The notes: generated by a model not told the origin, from the letters alone. Positions 1-7,235 are shown, numbered from the stretch's first letter. The stretch: DNA of 14,679 bases from Gammaproteobacteria bacterium (GCA_027297845.1 JAPUHG010000099.1:1-14679); one strand, 5' to 3'. A program made the numbers and translations.

Positions 1-482
1 TCATCGCCAAATGGCTTGCAGGTATCCCTGGCTTCCTTATGCCAATGCACAATGTCTTCCTGATACGGGTAATACGGAGTCAGATCAAAACCGCCGCCAA
101 ACCACCAGACACAACGTCCGTCCGGTCGCTTAGCCTGAAAGTAACGAACATTGGCATGACTGGTGGGTATATAGGGGTTCTTCGGGTGTATCACCAGCGA
201 GACGCCGGTCGCCTGGAAACTGGCACCGGCCAGTTCCGGCCGATTCGCGGTCGCGGATTTTGGCAAATCTTCGCCAGCGACATGGGAGAAATTTACCCCG
301 GCCTGCTCAAAAACATCGCCATCGAGCAAAACACGGGTCACCCCGCCACCGCCATGTTCGCTTCTCTCCCAGCGATCTTCCGCGAAACGCGAACCGCCAT
401 CCAGTTTTTCCAGGCCCAGGCAGATCGAATCCTGCAGGGACTTCAGGTAATCGATAACTCTATCGATGTTGGCGTCCATCAT
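1..482 (-). CDS. hemF: Oxygen-dependent coproporphyrinogen-III oxidase, N-terminal part (cut by window edge)
   Basis: HemF oxidatively decarboxylates coproporphyrinogen III to protoporphyrinogen IX in haem synthesis, in the cytosol. The 160 visible codons are the N-terminal half of a protein that is about 299 residues in E. coli. They follow the E. coli protein closely: a GGGGVTRV glycine-rich stretch, FEQAGVNFSHV, the SLVIHPKNPYIPTSHANVRYF segment that carries the conserved histidines, WWFGGGFDLTPYY, and DIVHWHKEARD. The ATG at 482-480 overlaps the tsaC stop codon as ATGA; a second ATG directly after it (479-477) is an equally possible start. A GGGG run about 7 bases upstream may be the ribosome binding site. 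It is the third gene of topA-tsaC-hemF and is probably translationally coupled to tsaC. The 3' part lies outside the window. Confidence 0.96.
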   Translation of the reverse strand, partial: MMDANIDRVIDYLKSLQDSICLGLEKLDGGSRFAEDRWERSEHGGGGVTRVLLDGDVFEQAGVNFSHVAGEDLPKSATANRPELAGASFQATGVSLVIHPKNPYIPTSHANVRYFQAKRPDGRCVWWFGGGFDLTPYYPYQEDIVHWHKEARDTCKPFGD

Positions 483-1045
483 CGTGGCCCCGCGCGTAGA
501 ACTTTTCCCGTGGCAGCATCGCGCAATTCGGTCGGCCCGCCAAGTCTGCCGGTCTCGCCGGGCGTGATCATATCGACATGATCGCCAAACATTCTTTGTA
601 CGGCCAGCCTGGTTTTAGCTGGCGGCTTGCCCGAGATATTAGCGCTGGTAGAGATCAATGCTGAATCCGCGGCTTCACACAACGCTTTTACGACCGGATG
701 CTGACTGATTCGAACCGCCGCCGTGTCGCGCCCACCGGTGATCCACCATGGGGTGTCTGGATTTGCGGCAAGCACCCAAGTCACCGGAATTTTTGCTTTT
801 GCCAGCAGACGGCCCATGGCTTTTTCATCAGAGCCGTCCAGATAGGGCAGAAGTTGATCGACAGACGAGGCCACCAGGACAAAGCCAGACTTCGGGTCGC
901 GTCCCTTCATATCCAGTATGCGCCGGATGCCGGCAAGATTCTCCGGCAGGCAACCTAGACCAAAGACACCTTCGGTCGGGTAGGCTATTACTCCACCTGA
1001 TGCAAGCATGCCGGCCGCCCGGCGCAGCGCATGCCCGCTAATCAT
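479..1045 (-). CDS. tsaC: L-threonylcarbamoyladenylate synthase (TsaC/YrdC/RimN)
   Basis: TsaC makes threonylcarbamoyl-AMP from threonine, bicarbonate and ATP, the first step of the t6A37 modification of ANN-decoding tRNAs. The 188-residue product has the length of the short TsaC form (E. coli about 190), not the longer Sua5 form. Visible family features are the N-terminal GGVIAYPTEGVFGLGC strand-loop, MKGRDPKSG with the nucleotide-binding Lys/Arg, and the late STSANISGKPPAKT (SxN) motif. The frame stays open upstream to 1207, but that part is an out-of-frame reading of the TopA lysine tail and is 54 residues of Arg/Lys/Pro, so the start is the ATG at 1045-1043, giving MISGHALRRAAG. This start lies 8 bases inside topA, and the TGA stop overlaps the hemF ATG. 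The ribosome binding site is weak (CAGGGCG), consistent with coupling to topA translation. Confidence 0.95.
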   Translation of the reverse strand: MISGHALRRAAGMLASGGVIAYPTEGVFGLGCLPENLAGIRRILDMKGRDPKSGFVLVASSVDQLLPYLDGSDEKAMGRLLAKAKIPVTWVLAANPDTPWWITGGRDTAAVRISQHPVVKALCEAADSALISTSANISGKPPAKTRLAVQRMFGDHVDMITPGETGRLGGPTELRDAATGKVLRAGPR

Positions 1046-3476
1046 CGCCCTGGTCTGGGGCCGGTTTCTTTTTGGCTGCTTTCTTCTTGCCCGCTTTTTT
1101 CTTGCGGGCCTTTTTCTTTTTGCTTTTCTTTTTCGCTGCGGCTTTTTTCTCGCCGGTCTTCTTTGCGGCGGCCTTCTTGCGCCGACCCCTGACCGGTGCC
1201 TCCGCAAGCAGAGTCTGACACTCTTCCAGCGTCAGTGTTTTGGGGTCTGTGTCCTTGGGTACCCGCGCATTTTTTTCTTTATCGGTTATATAGGGTCCCC
1301 AGCGGCCGTTGAGAATCTGTATGCCTACGTCGGGAAAATCCCGAATCAGCCGATTGGCGTCGTATTCTTTTTTGTCTCTGACCAACTCCAGCGCGCGTTC
1401 GTATTCGATCGTGTACGGGTCATCCTCCTTCTTGAGGGAGACAAACTTGTTGTCATAGCGGACATACGGCCCGAAGCGGCCGATGTTGACTGACAATGCC
1501 TCTCCTTCTGGGGTTTCACCGAGATCCCGCGGCAATTTGAAAAGTTCCAGCGCCTCTTCCACGCCGATGGTGTCCAGACTCTGGCCCTTGCGAAGTCCCG
1601 CAAATTTCGGTTTCTCTTCCTCCTCGCGGGTTCCGATCTGTGCAAACGGCCCGTACCTACCCATCCGTACGCTGAGTTCGCGCCCGCTCTCGGGATCGGT
1701 ACCGAGTACGCGCTTTTTCAATGCCTCGGCCCGGCTTACTGTTTCTTCTTTTTCCATTACCCTGGTTTTGAACGGGCTCCAGAAACTCTCCAACAGTGGC
1801 ACCCACTTTTTCTCGCCCCGGGAAATAGCATCGAGATCATCTTCCATGTTGGCGGTGAAAAGATAATCCACATACTGTTCAAAATGATTGGTCAAAAAGT
1901 CACTGACGATTTTTCCGATATCGGTCGGGAAAAAGCGGCGACGATCGATTTCCACGTACTCTCTACGTTGGAGCGTGGAAATAATATTGGCATAGGTCGA
2001 TGGGCGCCCGATGCCATATTCCTCGAGCTCCTTGACCAGGCTGGCCTCGCTGTAGCGTGGCTTTGGCTCCGTGAAATGCTGGTCGCTGACGATTTCCTTT
2101 AAAGCCAGCACATCGCCTTCGGCCAGCGGCGGTAGCAACCGGTCCTGGTCGTCCGCGGCGGTTTCGTGGCCCTCATGATAAACCGCCAAAAATCCCGGCT
2201 GCACCAGCACGGAGCCATTAGCCCTGAAGCGGCCTACCGGGCCCTCACTGGTCTCGGCCACCAGGTCGACGGCCAGGGTGTCGTAAATGGCGTGTACCAT
2301 CTGGCACGCCATCGTGCGCTGCCAGATCAGGCGATAGAGTCTGAGCTGATCATCCTCAACCTTGCCCTCGAGTTGTTCGGGCAAGACCTGCGCGTTAGTC
2401 GGGCGTATCGCCTCGTGCGCTTCCTGTGCATTTTTCGACTTGGTCTTGAACACGCGCACCTGCTCCGGTACCTGGTCCTTGCCATACTTGTCAGCGATCG
2501 TCGCTCTCAGGCCATCGATTGCTTCATTGGCGAGCGTTACCGAGTCGGTACGCATATAGGTGATCAAGCCAACCTGGCCATCGCCGATATCCAGGCCCTC
2601 GTACAGTTTTTGCGCCGCGCGCATGGTCCGCTGCGCGCCAAAACCGAGTTTTCGTGACGCGTCCTGTTGCAGTGTCGAAGTCGTGAACGGCGGTGCCGGG
2701 TTTCGCTTGCGCTCCTTCTTGTCAACCGTCAGCACGGTGAGTTGCCCATTGGCAGCCGTGGTTAACGCGGCATCGGCATCGCCAGCCTGCTGCTCGTTGG
2801 TGATGCTGAATTGTTCTATTTTCTCACCGTTGTATTCGGTAAGTCTTGCCGTGAAGTCTTGCTGGTCTTTATAGAGTGCCGCCGCAATGGTCCAGTATTC
2901 CTGCGGAATAAACGCGTCGATCTCTTTTTCGCGCTCGACGATCAGCCGAAGCGCCGGACTTTGTACTCGGCCGGCAGACAACTTCGGACGGATTTTTTTC
3001 CATAGCAAAGGCGAAAGGTTGAAGCCGACCAGGTGGTCAAGTGCACGGCGGGTTTGCTGCGCGTTGATCAGGTTGAAATCCAGATCGCGCGGGTTCTCGA
3101 TAGCCTCGCGCACGGCATTTTTTGTGATCTCGTGAAACACCACGCGGTGCACGGACTTGCCATTCAGTGCATTTCGCTCTTTCAGCAATTCGTATAGATG
3201 CCATGAGATTGCCTCTCCCTCGCGATCGGGATCGGTCGCCAGGTAGAGCGCATCGGCTTTTTTCAACGCCTTTTCTATTGCGTCGACATGTTTCTTGTTC
3301 CGGTCGATGATCTGATAGGTCATGCTGAAACCGTCGGCCGGATCGACCGCGCCATCTTTTGATATCAGATCGCGGACATGGCCATAGGTGGCCAACACCT
3401 TGAAGTCCTTGCCGAGGTACTTTTCGATGGTCTTTTCCTTAGCCGGCGATTCTACGATGATCAGCTTCTTGCTCAT
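1038..3476 (-). CDS. topA: DNA topoisomerase I (type IA) with lysine-rich C-terminal tail
   Basis: TopA relaxes negative supercoils by transient single-strand cleavage. The 812-residue product opens with the Toprim domain (MSKKLIIVESPAKEKTI; acidic motif TDPDREGE at 81-88). SAGRVQSPALRL is at 167-177, the active-site tyrosine is Tyr307 in GLITYMRTDS, and the conserved EAHEAIRPT is at 352-360. The C-terminal region has three repeats with GRYGPF, GRFGPYV and GRWGPYI cores. Residues 762-812 form a tail with 22 lysines. E. coli TopA carries Cys4 zinc ribbons here; this protein has almost no cysteine in that region, so they are replaced by the repeats plus tail. The ATG at 3476 has an AAAAAGGG ribosome binding site 4-5 bases upstream. 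It is the first gene of a unit with tsaC and hemF, with its own promoter just after the smg terminator. Confidence 0.98.
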   Translation of the reverse strand: MSKKLIIVESPAKEKTIEKYLGKDFKVLATYGHVRDLISKDGAVDPADGFSMTYQIIDRNKKHVDAIEKALKKADALYLATDPDREGEAISWHLYELLKERNALNGKSVHRVVFHEITKNAVREAIENPRDLDFNLINAQQTRRALDHLVGFNLSPLLWKKIRPKLSAGRVQSPALRLIVEREKEIDAFIPQEYWTIAAALYKDQQDFTARLTEYNGEKIEQFSITNEQQAGDADAALTTAANGQLTVLTVDKKERKRNPAPPFTTSTLQQDASRKLGFGAQRTMRAAQKLYEGLDIGDGQVGLITYMRTDSVTLANEAIDGLRATIADKYGKDQVPEQVRVFKTKSKNAQEAHEAIRPTNAQVLPEQLEGKVEDDQLRLYRLIWQRTMACQMVHAIYDTLAVDLVAETSEGPVGRFRANGSVLVQPGFLAVYHEGHETAADDQDRLLPPLAEGDVLALKEIVSDQHFTEPKPRYSEASLVKELEEYGIGRPSTYANIISTLQRREYVEIDRRRFFPTDIGKIVSDFLTNHFEQYVDYLFTANMEDDLDAISRGEKKWVPLLESFWSPFKTRVMEKEETVSRAEALKKRVLGTDPESGRELSVRMGRYGPFAQIGTREEEEKPKFAGLRKGQSLDTIGVEEALELFKLPRDLGETPEGEALSVNIGRFGPYVRYDNKFVSLKKEDDPYTIEYERALELVRDKKEYDANRLIRDFPDVGIQILNGRWGPYITDKEKNARVPKDTDPKTLTLEECQTLLAEAPVRGRRKKAAAKKTGEKKAAAKKKSKKKKARKKKAGKKKAAKKKPAPDQGDD

Positions 3477-3549
3477 TTATCCCTTTTTCTGGTTTTGCTT
3501 GCTGTGCTTGCTCAGCGTTTCCCGTATGCCTGGTACAGACTCGCTGCGG

Positions 3550-3578
3550 ATTGTAGCCATTTTCGGGGGCATAAAAAA
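3550..3578 (-). promoter_or_regulatory. Candidate topA promoter
   Basis: On the minus strand a TACAAT -10 hexamer (3550-3555, one mismatch to consensus) lies about 70 bases before the topA ATG. The hexamer 17 bases upstream (3573-3578) is TTTTTT, a poor -35 made from the T-tract of the preceding terminator. It is the best sigma-70-like site in the 154-bp smg-topA gap, and the terminator upstream implies that topA needs its own promoter. The -35 is weak, so this is tentative. Confidence 0.4.
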
Positions 3579-3603
3579 AGATACCGCGGCCGATCCGCGG
3601 TAT
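3573..3603 (-). terminator. Intrinsic terminator after smg
   Basis: Read on the minus strand, a perfect 9-bp GC-rich stem (ATACCGCGG / CCGCGGTAT, arms at 3595-3603 and 3581-3589) with a 5-base loop is followed by C and seven Ts (3573-3579). It begins 27 bases after the smg stop codon and ends the lysM-dprA-smg unit before topA. Confidence 0.9.
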
Positions 3604-3630
3604 TTGCTGTTTCGCCGGCCGGTCACTGGC

Positions 3631-4107
3631 TCAATGCAGAGCGCTTGCGACCTCGTCAAAGACCAGGTCTTCCATGCGCGCATAGGCAGATTCCTGGCCC
3701 GGCTGGCTGAACAACACCATCAAAACCACCCACTTAATTTGTTCAACATCGATATCCGGGTTGCCCAACGCCATCAGTCGGTCAATCACCAGTTCTCGTT
3801 GGCTCGTAGAAAGAATTTCCCGCTGTTCCAGGTAAAGCAAAAACCCGCGACAGCCTGAGTCCAGCCGGGTCAACTCTATCGAGTCGAATATTCGGGTCGC
3901 ACGATCGGTGGGAGCGCTTTTCGCCGCGGCTTCCTGGCCACTGGTCAGACCATCCAGCCACTCCAACGCCTGGTCAATCTCTAGGTCACAAAACCCGGCT
4001 TGCTCGAGTTCGTCACGCATTTCATTGTGATCCGGCTCTTCTTCGATCTCGTTGTCCATGTAGGTCTCGAATAGGTACATCAGCACATCGAGCACATTTT
4101 CTCTCAT
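3631..4107 (-). CDS. smg: Smg protein (DUF494 family)
   Basis: This 158-residue protein matches the Smg family (E. coli Smg is 157 residues) in length and pattern: MRENVLDVLMYLFETYM at the N-terminus, an acidic linker (NEIEEEPDHNE), a helical middle, and LTRLDSGCRGFLLYLEQREILS followed by ERELVIDR-like and IKWVVLMVLFSQPGQE segments. It is predicted to be small, acidic, helical and cytosolic, with no signal peptide or membrane segment. The biochemical role of the family is not established. Its steady placement beside dprA in gammaproteobacteria is the main clue. The ATG at 4107 is preceded by AGGATTAGGGA, a good ribosome binding site, 11 bases after the dprA stop. It is the last gene of its unit and is followed by an intrinsic terminator. 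Confidence 0.95.
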   Translation of the reverse strand: MRENVLDVLMYLFETYMDNEIEEEPDHNEMRDELEQAGFCDLEIDQALEWLDGLTSGQEAAAKSAPTDRATRIFDSIELTRLDSGCRGFLLYLEQREILSTSQRELVIDRLMALGNPDIDVEQIKWVVLMVLFSQPGQESAYARMEDLVFDEVASALH

Positions 4108-4118
4108 TCCCTAATCCT

Positions 4119-5222
4119 TTAGCGCCTCGTCGTTTTGCAGTAACGGCCACCGGGCGCCGTTTGCACCAGACCCTGAAGCTCCAATATCAGAAGCATGGAG
4201 GAAACCTCACGTGCCGTCAATCCGCTGCGTTCTGCCAGCGTATCGATAGGCAGCGTCTCTTCGCCGAGAGTATTCAGCAGCTGCTGGTGGCTGCGGTCGC
4301 GGCCTGGAGCCGATGCCTGCGGCTCTTGCCGATCCTCTGCTTCGGCCAGGACGCCGACCATGGCGCCGAGTTCCTCGAATATGTCAGCCGCCGATTCGAC
4401 CAGCTTCGCGCCCTGGCGGATCAACTGGTGGCAACCGCGTGACAATGGGCTATGTATGGAACCGGGGACCGCGAAAACCTCGCGGCCCTGCTCGGCCGCG
4501 TACCTCGCCGTGATCAGCGAGCCGCTGGCTTTTGCCGCCTCAACGACCAGCGTGCCGACGGCTAAACCGCTAATGACGCGATTTCGCCGAGGAAAATTTT
4601 TCCGTGTGGGCGGTGTGCCCGGTGGGAACTCGCTCACCAGCGCGCCGTTGCAGATGATGGATTCCGCCAGCGATTCCTGTCCTGCGGGATAGACCCGATC
4701 GAGCCCGCAGCCGCAGACCGCGATCGTCACGCCATCGGCATCCAGTGCGCCACGATGGCTCGCGCTGTCGATACCCAACGCCAGCCCGGAGGTAATCGCG
4801 AGACCGCTGGCCGACAAATGCCGGCCAAACATCCTTGCCGTATCCAATCCTGCCGCCGTTGGATTGCGGCTGCCGACCATGGCCAGCTGCGGCAAGCTCA
4901 GACAGTCTTTGTTGCCGCGGACGAACAGCAGTATCGGCGGGTCGGGGATGGCCTTCAGCAGTACCGGATAGGCCGGGTCGTCCAGGGCAACAAGATGGTT
5001 TTGATCCTGGCCGAGCCATGCGCGACAGCGCTCCAGGAATTCGTCGTCTGGTTTGCGCATGGCGGCACGCGTCTTTGCCGGTATTCCCAGTAATCGCAGG
5101 TTCTGGTCGCTGGCCGAGAAAACGCCGGAGATGTCAGCAAAGTGCTGTAGCAGGTCGGAGGCGCCCTTGGCGCCTATACCAGGAGCATTGAGCAGCCGGA
5201 GCCAAAGGGTTGTATCGGACAT
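4119..5222 (-). CDS. dprA: DNA-processing protein DprA (Smf)
   Basis: DprA binds incoming single-stranded DNA in the cytosol and loads RecA during natural transformation. The 367-residue product has all three expected parts: an N-terminal helix-hairpin-helix/SAM-like region (about 1-60, NAPGIGAKGASDLL), the Rossmann-fold DprA core (about 80-285) with MVGSRNPTAAG at 115-125, TSGLALGIDSASHRGAL, CGCGLDRVYPAG, FPRRNRVISGL at 210-220 and EAAKASGSLITARYAAEQGR, and a C-terminal winged-helix (DML1-like, about 310-367). All core motifs are intact, so it should be functional. The ATG at 5222 has a GGGAG ribosome binding site, but this sits in the 3' arm of a strong predicted hairpin. It lies 54 bases after the LysM gene and 11 bases before smg. 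DprA occurs in many species with no demonstrated competence, so transformability does not follow from it alone. Confidence 0.97.
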   Translation of the reverse strand: MSDTTLWLRLLNAPGIGAKGASDLLQHFADISGVFSASDQNLRLLGIPAKTRAAMRKPDDEFLERCRAWLGQDQNHLVALDDPAYPVLLKAIPDPPILLFVRGNKDCLSLPQLAMVGSRNPTAAGLDTARMFGRHLSASGLAITSGLALGIDSASHRGALDADGVTIAVCGCGLDRVYPAGQESLAESIICNGALVSEFPPGTPPTRKNFPRRNRVISGLAVGTLVVEAAKASGSLITARYAAEQGREVFAVPGSIHSPLSRGCHQLIRQGAKLVESAADIFEELGAMVGVLAEAEDRQEPQASAPGRDRSHQQLLNTLGEETLPIDTLAERSGLTAREVSSMLLILELQGLVQTAPGGRYCKTTRR

Positions 5223-5223
5223 G

Positions 5224-5268
5224 GGAAACTCCCGCGCAGACTCCTAAACAAGTCCCGCGGGGAGTTCC
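5224..5268 (-). promoter_or_regulatory. Predicted mRNA hairpin occluding the dprA ribosome binding site
   Basis: In the minus-strand transcript the arms 5268-5251 and 5242-5224 pair over about 17 bp (one G-U, three single-base bulges) around an 8-base loop (5250-5243). The 3' arm contains the GGGAG Shine-Dalgarno (5233-5229) of dprA and ends one base before its ATG. No T-tract follows, so it does not look like an intrinsic terminator. A second SD-like TAGGAG (5246-5241) straddles the loop and the base of the 3' arm but is about 18 bases from the ATG. The pairing was found by eye; no folding energy was computed. Confidence 0.55.
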
Positions 5269-5276
5269 GCTGTGTA

Positions 5277-6461
5277 TCAGGGGCTGCGTACCAGGTCGTA
5301 AGTCTTGATTTCGCTGACTGACTCGACGACCAGGCCGTAGCTGATGCGATCATAGATTTTGAACAGCATCATCATCCCTGCTCGCTCGTCGGGCAAGTCG
5401 ACTTTCTCGGCAAATACTCCGCCTTCAAAACGATCTCGGACCGTCGCGCCCTTGGTGAGAATGGTCAACAGGTTGCCCGGCTTGAGGCCGTGTCTGCTGC
5501 CGCGGTTAATCACCACGATCTGGTTGATACCGGTAACGCTGATGGCGTCCAGTATGCTGATGATGGTTCCATCTGTGTATTTTTCCGGTGCGCTCGGGAA
5601 GAAATTCAATGGCAAGGTCTGGTCGTCGCGCAACAGCCGGTCTCCATTGAGTACTTCACGCGTGGTTTCTATCAGGACCAGGCTCACCGGGTCGCCGGTG
5701 CGCGTTGTCCTGGCTTCACCCGCATACACTCCGTCATAGCCGATCACGGTGTTGTCATCGGGATCGCGCAGTTCGTCACCGATCTTGATGACATTGAAAA
5801 CGTCGCCGACCGCCGGCTCGACACTGAATCCTCTCGCATAAACCGTGTTACCGGAGCCGCTGATCAGGTGATTATTCTTCGACGCCAGGATGTAGGGCAT
5901 CGTTTTAGCCTGCCCTTTGGCGATCACCGAAGGCTTTGAAAGGAACGCTTTGATGGCGCTGTACGGTATCGTGGTAATGGCCTGGTCGAGTTTCTCGTAG
6001 CGAATCTGGGGTGAAATCCGTACCCGGTCGCCACGATCCACACCGGGTTCAATGATTATTCTCGGCCGGCCATCGACCCAGGTCAGATTCAGGATGTCAC
6101 CGGGATAAATCAGGTGGGGATTTTCAATCTGTTCGTTGATATACCAAATTTCCGGCCAGTACCAGGGGTCTACCAGGAACATTGTCGATATATCCCAGAG
6201 GGTGTCACCTTTTTGTACGACATATCGATCCGGGTGGTTGGATGTCAATCGAACCGGAGCAGGATCGGCAACAGGATCTGCCACTTGTCCATAATCCACC
6301 GCAGCCGGTTGCTGTGGTTGGGCTATCTGGGCTGTGCTGGCCGAACTCGCCTGTGCGCTCGGCACGGCGTGGCCGGCGCATGCAGCCAAAAACGGCAGAC
6401 TACCGGAAACAAAGACCAGAGATATTTTCTGGGCGAAGCGCATGGGCCGGGACATATCCAT
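5277..6461 (-). CDS. LysM-domain outer-membrane lipoprotein, TsaP-like
   Basis: A 394-residue exported protein. A lipoprotein signal (FAQKISLVFVSGSLPFLAAC) ends in a LAAC lipobox with Cys28 as the acylated residue, followed by a low-complexity Ala/Ser/Gln linker (about 30-75). One LysM domain (about 79-127: RYVVQKGDTLWDIS ... NPHLIYPGDILNLTW) should bind peptidoglycan. The remaining 260 residues form a conserved C-terminal region, probably rich in beta structure. Architecture and position next to dprA match the P. aeruginosa PA0020 type, studied as TsaP, which links the type IV pilus secretin PilQ to the cell wall. I infer orthology from layout and context only. Three N-terminal Met codons (6461, 6455, 6443) are possible starts; AAAGGA suits the first two, and 6455 has the more usual spacing (9 bases). 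The gene is divergent from def and is first in a unit with dprA and smg. Confidence 0.9.
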   Translation of the reverse strand: MDMSRPMRFAQKISLVFVSGSLPFLAACAGHAVPSAQASSASTAQIAQPQQPAAVDYGQVADPVADPAPVRLTSNHPDRYVVQKGDTLWDISTMFLVDPWYWPEIWYINEQIENPHLIYPGDILNLTWVDGRPRIIIEPGVDRGDRVRISPQIRYEKLDQAITTIPYSAIKAFLSKPSVIAKGQAKTMPYILASKNNHLISGSGNTVYARGFSVEPAVGDVFNVIKIGDELRDPDDNTVIGYDGVYAGEARTTRTGDPVSLVLIETTREVLNGDRLLRDDQTLPLNFFPSAPEKYTDGTIISILDAISVTGINQIVVINRGSRHGLKPGNLLTILTKGATVRDRFEGGVFAEKVDLPDERAGMMMLFKIYDRISYGLVVESVSEIKTYDLVRSP

Positions 6462-6501
6462 TCATCCTTTTGCTAGCTGGTGCCAGTTGCGGTAATTGGG
6501 C

Positions 6502-6510
6502 TGTTATAAT
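6502..6510 (+). promoter_or_regulatory. Candidate extended -10 promoter for the def-ntrX operon
   Basis: TGTTATAAT is a perfect extended -10 element (TGn plus TATAAT). No good -35 lies 16-18 bases upstream, which is normal for extended -10 promoters. Transcription would start near 6517 and give a def leader of about 155 bases with the 6524-6543 inverted repeat near its 5' end. The element overlaps the -10 of the divergent LysM promoter, so the two may compete for polymerase. Confidence 0.5.
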
Positions 6511-6531
6511 CGCTATAAGCCCATGACGCAA
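6503..6531 (-). promoter_or_regulatory. Candidate promoter for the LysM-dprA-smg unit
   Basis: On the minus strand, TTGCGT (6526-6531) and TATAAC (6503-6508) are separated by exactly 17 bases, about 40 bases upstream of the LysM gene start. The -35 hexamer lies inside the perfect inverted repeat at 6524-6543, and the -10 overlaps the -10 of the opposing def promoter. Called by eye. Confidence 0.5.
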
Positions 6532-6543
6532 CAAACTGCGTCA
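6524..6543. repeat. Perfect 7-bp inverted repeat between the divergent promoters
   Basis: TGACGCA, six bases, TGCGTCA: a perfect dyad 20 bases long. It covers the -35 of the minus-strand LysM promoter and lies at about +7 to +26 of the predicted plus-strand def transcript. Its size and symmetry fit a dimeric repressor or activator site, or a short 5' hairpin in the def mRNA. No T-tract follows, so a terminator is unlikely. I do not recognise it as the consensus of a specific regulator. Confidence 0.55.
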
Positions 6544-6674
6544 CGCTTGACCAATCCATCCATGGCGGTTCTGTTGCGGACACAGTTGTCGTGGATTACC
6601 GACATCAATTTCAACAATGTCATGCAGTTAGCCGCATTATATATGAAAATACAAGAAAATTTGGCTGAATATCG

Positions 6675-7205
6675 ATGGCAAAACTAACAATTCTCGAGTT
6701 TCCTGATCCCCGGTTGCGCATTAAAGCAGTGCCGGTAGAGGTCGTTGATGACAAAATTCGAAGCCTGGTCAGCGATTTGCTGGAGACCATGTATGAGGCT
6801 CCGGGCATTGGTCTTGCCGCGACCCAGGTCGATGTTCATCAGCGGGTACTGGTCCTTGACATTTCCGAGGACAAAACGGCGCCACTCGCGCTGATCAATC
6901 CTGAAATCCTTTCTTTGGATGGCATCGAAGTCACCGAAGAGGGTTGTCTGTCCGTACCGGGTGTTTACGAAAAAATCGAAAGAGCGGAACACATTACAGT
7001 CAGGGCGCTGGATCTCGATGGCAAAAGTATGGAGATGGAAGCCCATGGCTTGCTGGCGGTATGCATTCAGCACGAGTGCGATCATCTGGATGGCAAGTTG
7101 TTCGTCGATTACCTGTCCGAACTGAAACGGCAAAGAATAAGAAAACGCCTGGAAAAGAGCCGTCGCCTGGATGTTGCTGAATCGCTCAAAGCGCCGGCGA
7201 TCTGA
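6675..7205 (+). CDS. def: Peptide deformylase
   Basis: Def removes the N-formyl group from nascent proteins. The 176-residue product has the three hallmark motifs of an active metallohydrolase: GIGLAATQ at 44-51, EGCLS at 89-93 with metal ligand Cys91, and HECDH at 133-137, giving the two His ligands and the catalytic Glu134. Length and the N-terminal ILEFPDPRLR pattern are typical. The ATG at 6675 gives the family start MAKLTIL, but no good Shine-Dalgarno precedes it (GGCTGAATATCG). A 54-codon upstream frame (6523-6687) ends 13 bases inside def and could couple translation. It is the first gene of the plus-strand operon, 30 bases before fmt, whose product adds the group that Def removes. Confidence 0.97.
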   Translation: MAKLTILEFPDPRLRIKAVPVEVVDDKIRSLVSDLLETMYEAPGIGLAATQVDVHQRVLVLDISEDKTAPLALINPEILSLDGIEVTEEGCLSVPGVYEKIERAEHITVRALDLDGKSMEMEAHGLLAVCIQHECDHLDGKLFVDYLSELKRQRIRKRLEKSRRLDVAESLKAPAI

Positions 7206-7235
7206 GCGCCGCCGGTTTTTGAAAGGTATTCGACC

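Noticed and set aside
39..581. 180-codon plus-strand frame
   Set aside because: Antisense to hemF and tsaC, both with clear motifs; no domain seen.
1046..1207. N-terminal extension of TsaC by 54 Arg/Lys/Pro-rich residues
   Set aside because: It is the TopA lysine tail read in another frame. The family N-terminus starts at the ATG at 1045.
1008..1493. 161-codon plus-strand frame with very hydrophobic Phe/Leu stretches, membrane-protein-like
   Set aside because: Antisense of the AAG/AAA-rich topA tail gives CTT/TTT codons. It lies inside topA, which has full family motifs.
5224..5268. Intrinsic terminator between lysM and dprA
   Set aside because: A strong stem, but no T-tract follows it on the minus strand; the dprA ATG follows directly.
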